Shown: one piece after another, positions 24,354 through 28,599 of the stretch
How positions within the stretch are numbered: the first letter of the stretch is position 1
Layout of the letters: each line of letters begins with the position of its first letter
Source: a virus
Strand: one strand, 5' to 3'
IMG/VR virus record: IMGVR_UViG_3300017818_000077
Span: 1-28,599 of that record
DNA: 28,599 nucleotides
The notes under the pieces: model-generated
The model's database searches: none
What the model saw: the letters and a program-made list of their open reading frames with translations, nothing else
Told to the model about the DNA's origin: nothing
Program-made: the position numbers and the translations under genes

Positions 24354-26327
24354 TGCTGCAGCAAGAATATCTCCTGTCATTGATTTAATATCACCATCTG
24401 CAGTGATTGTTGATGCACCAACAATTGGATTTGTCAACATATCAAGACCAGTTGAACCTATTTTACAAGTCAAATCACCATTGGTAAAGATACCAATATG
24501 TCCAGCAGGTACAGTTTCTTCGGAAGGTGTTCGTGCTTTGTCACTGAGTAAGATACCATTGCTAAGATAATTTCTTGTTGCAATATCTTCAATGGCATGT
24601 GCATACATCCAAGGTGCAGCAATATTAACTGAATCTGGTATTTGTCCACCAAGAACAGGTAATGAATGTTCATGAGCTATTGATGGCCCAAGACCAATAC
24701 CTGAATTGTCAAGTCCTGTTTCACCAGATATAGCATCATTTGGATAGCCTACACTTGTTTTTGGACCAAGAAGAATACTTCGATTATGTTCAATACCATC
24801 AAATGGTGGTGTAGTTAAACTAATTAAGCTTCCATCAAAATCAACATAGAACAATAAGTTTGTTAGACGATCACGAATTAATCTACCCACTCCAATTGCA
24901 TCAACAATATTTGTAGCACCGTCAAGCTCAAAATTACCATCACTCTTTGGCTTATAAATTTGCATTGGTGTTGATGATAGATCAAAGATATATTCTTCGT
25001 ATACATCTGGTGCAAAGTTTTCAAATTTGATATCAGAGAATCGAGCGCCTTGTGAGAGACAACCATATCCATATGATTTCTTACCACGAAACTTTTCAAA
25101 TCTTGGATCATCTTTAAGATCAAATTCAATTAAAGTATTTGCATCAAATGTTGTTTCATCATCTTGTGTTGTCCAACATTTAATTGAATCACCTTCTCTG
25201 CGAATTTTAATTCTTGTACCATTTGTCATTGTTGACCAATTGGCATTAGCAACCTTATGTGGCACTTGTGCTGTTTTATCATGAATTTTAGCACCATCTG
25301 ATTTATTATAATTATAATAAATTGCCCAAGATACACCATTAGAATCATGATTTCTTATAGCAGATAATGTATATTCAATACCGGCTTCTTCAACATATGC
25401 AATGACTAATCCCATTCGATCATTATCCGCACCAGCAGCACCGGCTGCCGCAGTCAATTGAACGTCAAGTTGATAATCATCAAATTCCTTTGAACTTAAA
25501 AATCCAACATATGTACTTGTATTAACTAAACAATCAATGTAGGCATTTGCCGCATCATAAGAAAATGCATTCATTTCACTTGCTTTTGGTCCGCTAGTAG
25601 AGTGTGAGAATCTTTTCCAACTATTGAATATAGTTGCGGCACTCTGACCACTTGATAATGCGGTTGCCAAGTCACCTGAATTTGTAGGTAAATATGTTTG
25701 AAATAAAATCCATTCAGGTGATGCTTCTCTTGAATTATCTTTATTAATGATATTAACTTGATTTCTTAAACCAATGCCATTTGATTTTGATATAAGTTCT
25801 TCAATTTCAGAATCAGTTCTTACATTTACTGATCCTTTTGTAAGAGCAGATCCATTCCATTGTAGAAATTCATTACTTGAAGTTGAGAAACCTGCCGCTG
25901 GTTTTGTTACTTTACTTGAAACAGATGTTAGAATTGAAGCAATATCACTATCATTACTTTTTAATTCATTTTCAAGTTCCTTTAATGTATCATAAGCAGA
26001 ACTTGCACCACCAAGTAAATCATTAAATTTATCAGTGACATACTCATTGATACCTTTTGCTGTTACCAATGTATGATCATTAAGTGAACTCATGTTTGTA
26101 GAAATTGCACCAATTGCAGGACCTGTTCCAATTTGAATTGAAGTATTTGCAGTTAACTGCTGAACAGAACAATTGATAAAATTTAATGAACGATTTGGAT
26201 CAAAACGGACAAGAGCATTTGGAGAGCCAATGGCAGTTGCTGAATTATTCTCAGCAACTAAATCATTAATACGATACATCCATTCACCGAATGTATTCGT
26301 GGTAACTAAACTTTGAATAGAAGACAT
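24030..26327 (-). CDS. Long tail fibre with C-terminal S74 intramolecular chaperone
   Basis: The product is 765 aa. Residues ~50-140 match typical tail-fibre stems (SIQIGTGPAIGAIST, LVTAKGINEYV), followed by a coiled-coil-like stretch. Residues ~255-437 look like a jelly-roll, concanavalin-like carbohydrate-binding domain (DDYQLDVQLTA, DRMGLVIAYV, ISQ/LSQGARFSDIKFENF-type strands). The last 107 residues form a Peptidase_S74 domain: ASDDRLKTVLSPIENAL, then IGVSAQQLEKVMPELV and LLLKAIQELKQEIDEL. S74 domains fold the trimer and then cut themselves off. ATG 26325-26327 has a weak GGTGA upstream. Confidence 0.88.
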   Translation of the reverse strand: MSSIQSLVTTNTFGEWMYRINDLVAENNSATAIGSPNALVRFDPNRSLNFINCSVQQLTANTSIQIGTGPAIGAISTNMSSLNDHTLVTAKGINEYVTDKFNDLLGGASSAYDTLKELENELKSNDSDIASILTSVSSKVTKPAAGFSTSSNEFLQWNGSALTKGSVNVRTDSEIEELISKSNGIGLRNQVNIINKDNSREASPEWILFQTYLPTNSGDLATALSSGQSAATIFNSWKRFSHSTSGPKASEMNAFSYDAANAYIDCLVNTSTYVGFLSSKEFDDYQLDVQLTAAAGAAGADNDRMGLVIAYVEEAGIEYTLSAIRNHDSNGVSWAIYYNYNKSDGAKIHDKTAQVPHKVANANWSTMTNGTRIKIRREGDSIKCWTTQDDETTFDANTLIEFDLKDDPRFEKFRGKKSYGYGCLSQGARFSDIKFENFAPDVYEEYIFDLSSTPMQIYKPKSDGNFELDGATNIVDAIGVGRLIRDRLTNLLFYVDFDGSLISLTTPPFDGIEHNRSILLGPKTSVGYPNDAISGETGLDNSGIGLGPSIAHEHSLPVLGGQIPDSVNIAAPWMYAHAIEDIATRNYLSNGILLSDKARTPSEETVPAGHIGIFTNGDLTCKIGSTGLDMLTNPIVGASTITADGDIKSMTGDILAAASDDRLKTVLSPIENALDKISDLDTFAFSYNSTANDLGFDTNSHIGVSAQQLEKVMPELVRLAPVDDNGEGVSVSGENYLTVDYPKLSVLLLKAIQELKQEIDELKNK

Positions 26328-26376
26328 TTTTCACCAATAGTATATTATTGAATTTTAAGGTGGAGTTATCTTCTAT

Positions 26377-26390
26377 TATTTAGATAAATA
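26377..26390. promoter_or_regulatory. Inverted repeat with divergent late-promoter-like octamers
   Basis: TATTTAGATAAATA has perfect 6-bp arms (TATTTA/TAAATA) about a 2-bp centre. It lies in the 96-nt gap between the fibre operon (-) and the 101-aa gene (+). Read rightward it gives GATAAATA (26383-26390), and leftward TCTAAATA (26384-26377); each matches the T4 late octamer TATAAATA at 7 of 8 positions. It could be a divergent late promoter pair or an operator. Confidence 0.35.
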
Positions 26391-26423
26391 GTTTTATTAT
26401 TAACTCGTTATTAGGAGGTTTTT

Positions 26424-26729
26424 ATGCCAATTGATCCAGATGTACAAATAGAACTTGATGCAATTAATACCATGTTAAGCTCAATCAATACGCAAATTGC
26501 ATCGATTAATTCTTCATTGTCAACATTAAATACTGGTCTTTCAGATCTTGGAGACCAAGCAGATGCTCAAGGTGATGCAATTGCGGCACAACAACAAGCA
26601 AATGCTGATGCTGACGCCGCAAATGCGGCAGCTATGGCATCATCACCTGATGAAAAGTGGATCGACTTTGACAATGATCCTGACGGTGTGTATGTAACTT
26701 CTGGTGAAAAAGTAATGAGAGAACCTTAA
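26424..26729 (+). CDS. 101-aa heptad-repeat coiled-coil protein
   Basis: The strong AGGAGGT lies 7 nt or so before ATG 26424. Residues 11-46 hold a near-perfect heptad: Leu/Ile at 11, 14, 18, 21, 25, 28, 32, 35, 39 and 42, with Asn at 15, 22, 29 and 36 and Ser/Thr right after each. Residues ~46-77 are Ala/Gln/Asp-rich, and the end is acidic (DFDNDPDGVYVTSGEKV). It has no Cys and no membrane segment. It looks like a rod-like oligomer, perhaps a fibre, whisker or chaperone partner for the divergent fibre genes. Its stop overlaps the stop of the convergent zinc-protein gene (TTAA, 26726-26729). The function is unknown. Confidence 0.75.
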   Translation: MPIDPDVQIELDAINTMLSSINTQIASINSSLSTLNTGLSDLGDQADAQGDAIAAQQQANADADAANAAAMASSPDEKWIDFDNDPDGVYVTSGEKVMREP

Positions 26730-27220
26730 TACAACAAACGGTTCTGCATTCGTTTGAATTCAATCTCAAAGTCTGAGCCTCGTTTCGCCAGAAATTCCGC
26801 ATAAATCTTACAGCAGATTTCAACACCACGTCCTCTTGGCTCAACTTCATTGCGAAGTCCTTCAAGTACAGACCTTGCAAAGTTTCCTGGTGTGTTGGCA
26901 AGGACTTCCATGATTGGTGACCACTTGTTGTTAAAACGTTCTCTTCTTCTTCGAGCACGTTCTTCAATCTTTTTGTTGTGTCGCATTTTCTTGCGAAGGT
27001 CATCCAAAGCATGTTTCATTGGCTTACCAATGGTCGCATCATTCGTTTTTTCAACACAAGTAGTACCAACAATATATTCTTGACCTCTTGCATCTTCAAT
27101 ATGACAGAGATATTTGATTGGTCGTCCGCAGTGATTACAGTGTTCACCACCAACAGTTAGGCGGGTAAAGGTGTAGTTTGGTGTTGAGCCGGTGAGTGTT
27201 TCTTCAAATGGATGTGACAT
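26726..27220 (-). CDS. 164-aa Cys-rich putative zinc-binding protein
   Basis: The ATG at 27218-27220 is chosen because AAAGGAG (27227-27233) is correctly placed 6 nt upstream and a promoter lies before it. A longer frame from TTG 27250 would begin at the predicted transcript start. Residues 25-58 read GEHCNHCGRPIKY, LCHIED and YIVGTTCVEK, so Cys28, Cys31, Cys39/His40 and Cys55 could hold one zinc. Residues 75-98 are very basic (KKIEERARRRRERF) and may bind nucleic acid. I recall similar CxxCG...G-x-x-C-V-E-K proteins, of unknown role, in unrelated phages. The gene is convergent with the 101-aa gene and lies directly downstream of the cyclase gene on the same strand. Confidence 0.85.
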   Translation of the reverse strand: MSHPFEETLTGSTPNYTFTRLTVGGEHCNHCGRPIKYLCHIEDARGQEYIVGTTCVEKTNDATIGKPMKHALDDLRKKMRHNKKIEERARRRRERFNNKWSPIMEVLANTPGNFARSVLEGLRNEVEPRGRGVEICCKIYAEFLAKRGSDFEIEFKRMQNRLLY

Positions 27221-27252
27221 GACTTGCTCCTTTAGAGTTTGTGAATACAATG

Positions 27253-27280
27253 ATCATATCAGATGTAAACGTAATGTCAA
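27253..27280 (-). promoter_or_regulatory. Sigma70-type promoter for the zinc-protein gene
   Basis: On the - strand TTGACA (27275-27280) and TATGAT (27253-27258) are separated by 16 nt. This matches the -35 consensus fully and the -10 at 5 of 6 positions. Transcription would start near 27246, giving a leader of ~26 nt with AAAGGAG before the ATG. Such a host-type promoter is what phage early genes use. It lies just beyond the cyclase stop codon. Confidence 0.8.
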
Positions 27281-27281
27281 G

Positions 27282-28599
27282 TCATAAAAATAAAATTCTT
27301 CTTCTTTCTGCTGACATATGCTCACCTTCATCCTCACAACGTTCAATATAGAGTTTCGCAACATAGTCAGATGGATCTTCTGCAATGACTTCTTTGAACA
27401 TTAAATCAGCACGAATAAATTCCGCATTCATGAACGCATCATATGCTCGATCAAAAAGCGGTAAAAGTCTCATTTTTCTTTCAATCATTGGTTCTGTATA
27501 AACATCCAAAAGTTGATAAATATCTGTTTTTTCTTCTTTGCCTTTTACTGCTACGCTATCGATCATTCGAAGCCGGTAGCGAGACTCTGGAAGCTTCTGG
27601 ACAGTATGTCCAGACAATAGCACCGGCACATTATAATACTTGGTTAATGCTTCTAATCGTGAAGCAAGATTAACCGCATCACCAATTACAGATGCCTCCA
27701 TTCGGTCATGCGTACCGAGTGTTCCTAACATCAATCTACCCGAGTTTACACCAACACCAATTTTAATTGGATCATAATTCGAATCAATTAAGTAATCATT
27801 AAACATATGAAGTTTTTTGATCATATCAATTGAACATTGAATAGCATCAGTAATATCATTATGAAAGATTGCCATGATACTATCACCAATAAATTTATTC
27901 ACGAAGCCATTGTTATTACGGACTATTGGTGTCATATGAATTAAGAAATCATTGATAAATTTAAAGTTTTCTTCTGGTGTCATTTTCTCACTGATTGTAG
28001 TAAACCCACGAATGTCTGTGAATAAAATTGACATATCATATTCTTTTTGATCACCAAGTGTTACATCAGTGATTCTTTTTTTATTCAGCAACAAATTCAA
28101 TTCTTCAGGTACAAATCTTGCATATGATTCTTTAAGTTTTAATTGGTCATTTAATTGGTCTGCTTCTGTTTGACGAATCTTGAGTGTTGCAGTAACACCT
28201 AACAAACAAATTAAACCACCTAATAAAAATTCAGAACTAGGTAATGCATCAAAAGGCACATTAAATTTTAAAATTAAAATATATTTTAATGGTATCAATG
28301 TTAAGAATATCATACTTGTCAATAAGGAAATAGAATAAGCCTTTTTATTTGTTACAGAGATGGCTGCATATACAATCAATGGAATTAATTGAATCATCCA
28401 AAAAATAATAATTACTAATGGTGGAATAAATGATGGACCTAATGGAATTTCAAGTAGAGGATATTCAATTAAATCGGTTTCAAATTTAGTTGGAAAGTTA
28501 AAAAATAAAATTATATTACCAATTAACGCAAGTCCAGCAATTGACTGAGTTCCAATTTGAATTTTTTGAAGAAGCGGATAAAATTTTTCAGATTGTATC
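27282..28599 (-). CDS. Membrane-bound class III adenylate/guanylate cyclase (5' partial)
   Basis: The frame stays open to the right edge. The 67 codons before Met 28397 contain no ATG and encode hydrophobic helices, so the true start lies outside. Numbered from that Met, transmembrane segments occur upstream of it and at about residues 1-16, 20-45 and 54-73. A linker helix of bacterial type (LKESYARFVPEELNLLL) follows, then a complete class III catalytic domain (~120-300). Its residues are metal Asp128 (ILFTDIRGFT) and Asp172 (NKFIGDSIMAIF), base-contact Lys168, and Asn243/Arg247 (VIGDAVNLASRLEAL). Ser236 occupies the base-selecting place, usually Asp or Thr. Residues ~305-355 look like a TPR-type helical pair. 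It would be a homodimer making cAMP (or another cyclic nucleotide) at the inner membrane. Confidence 0.93.
   Translation of the reverse strand, partial: IQSEKFYPLLQKIQIGTQSIAGLALIGNIILFFNFPTKFETDLIEYPLLEIPLGPSFIPPLVIIIFWMIQLIPLIVYAAISVTNKKAYSISLLTSMIFLTLIPLKYILILKFNVPFDALPSSEFLLGGLICLLGVTATLKIRQTEADQLNDQLKLKESYARFVPEELNLLLNKKRITDVTLGDQKEYDMSILFTDIRGFTTISEKMTPEENFKFINDFLIHMTPIVRNNNGFVNKFIGDSIMAIFHNDITDAIQCSIDMIKKLHMFNDYLIDSNYDPIKIGVGVNSGRLMLGTLGTHDRMEASVIGDAVNLASRLEALTKYYNVPVLLSGHTVQKLPESRYRLRMIDSVAVKGKEEKTDIYQLLDVYTEPMIERKMRLLPLFDRAYDAFMNAEFIRADLMFKEVIAEDPSDYVAKLYIERCEDEGEHMSAERRRILFL

Noticed and set aside
27221-27250. Upstream TTG start adding 10 residues to the zinc protein
   Set aside because: The TTG lies only 3 nt from the predicted -10 box and upstream of the Shine-Dalgarno sequence; ATG 27218-27220 is properly placed.
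28395-28397. Met 28397 as the true start of the cyclase
   Set aside because: The frame continues open with hydrophobic codons to the edge, no Shine-Dalgarno sequence precedes this ATG, and starting there would cut a membrane helix.
1-28599. tRNA genes, CRISPR arrays, insertion sequences, integrase or attachment sites
   Set aside because: No cloverleaf-like segment, regular short direct repeats with spacers, transposase motifs or integrase motifs were seen; gaps between genes are all under about 100 nt.

Overview
The window looks like part of a large, AT-rich, contractile-tailed phage (myovirus) whose baseplate is distantly T4-like. No host-type housekeeping gene is visible. The firm anchors are consecutive homologues of T4 baseplate wedge proteins gp25, gp6 and gp8, with a 3399-residue protein sitting where gp7 lies in the T4 order 6-7-8. 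The bacterial host cannot be read from the sequence. The cyclase at the right edge has an architecture common in free-living bacteria and abundant in spirochaetes such as Leptospira, but that is only a hint.

Layout. Positions 2-22721 (+ strand) form one tightly packed late/structural transcription unit with stop/start overlaps. In order it holds a cut-off gene end, a basic Trp/His-rich protein, a 731-aa protein with a hydrophobic middle, a 56-aa coiled-coil protein overlapping the previous gene, a 1214-aa protein with hydrophobic and coiled-coil segments, then gp25-like, gp6-like, the giant gp7-position protein and the gp8-like protein. A strong rho-independent terminator at 22745-22773 closes it. 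Positions 22777-26327 (- strand) carry two translationally coupled tail-fibre/adhesin genes; the first-translated ends in an S74 self-cleaving chaperone domain. A short divergent promoter region (26328-26423) separates them from a 101-aa coiled-coil gene on +. Then, on -, come a Cys-rich putative zinc protein with a near-consensus sigma70 promoter, and the C-terminal part of a membrane-bound class III nucleotidyl cyclase that runs off the right edge.

How it fits together. The + unit builds the baseplate wedge and probably the tail tip. The - fibre genes supply receptor-binding parts. The right end looks like an accessory/early segment acting on the host cell. The most interesting points are: (1) a phage-linked membrane cyclase with an apparently intact active site; (2) the giant gp7-position protein, with about eight ~95-aa degenerate tandem repeats and a degenerate Hint/intein-like domain; and (3) three unrecognised large proteins with hydrophobic stretches just upstream of the wedge genes. 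All assignments come from reading the sequence; no database search was run.
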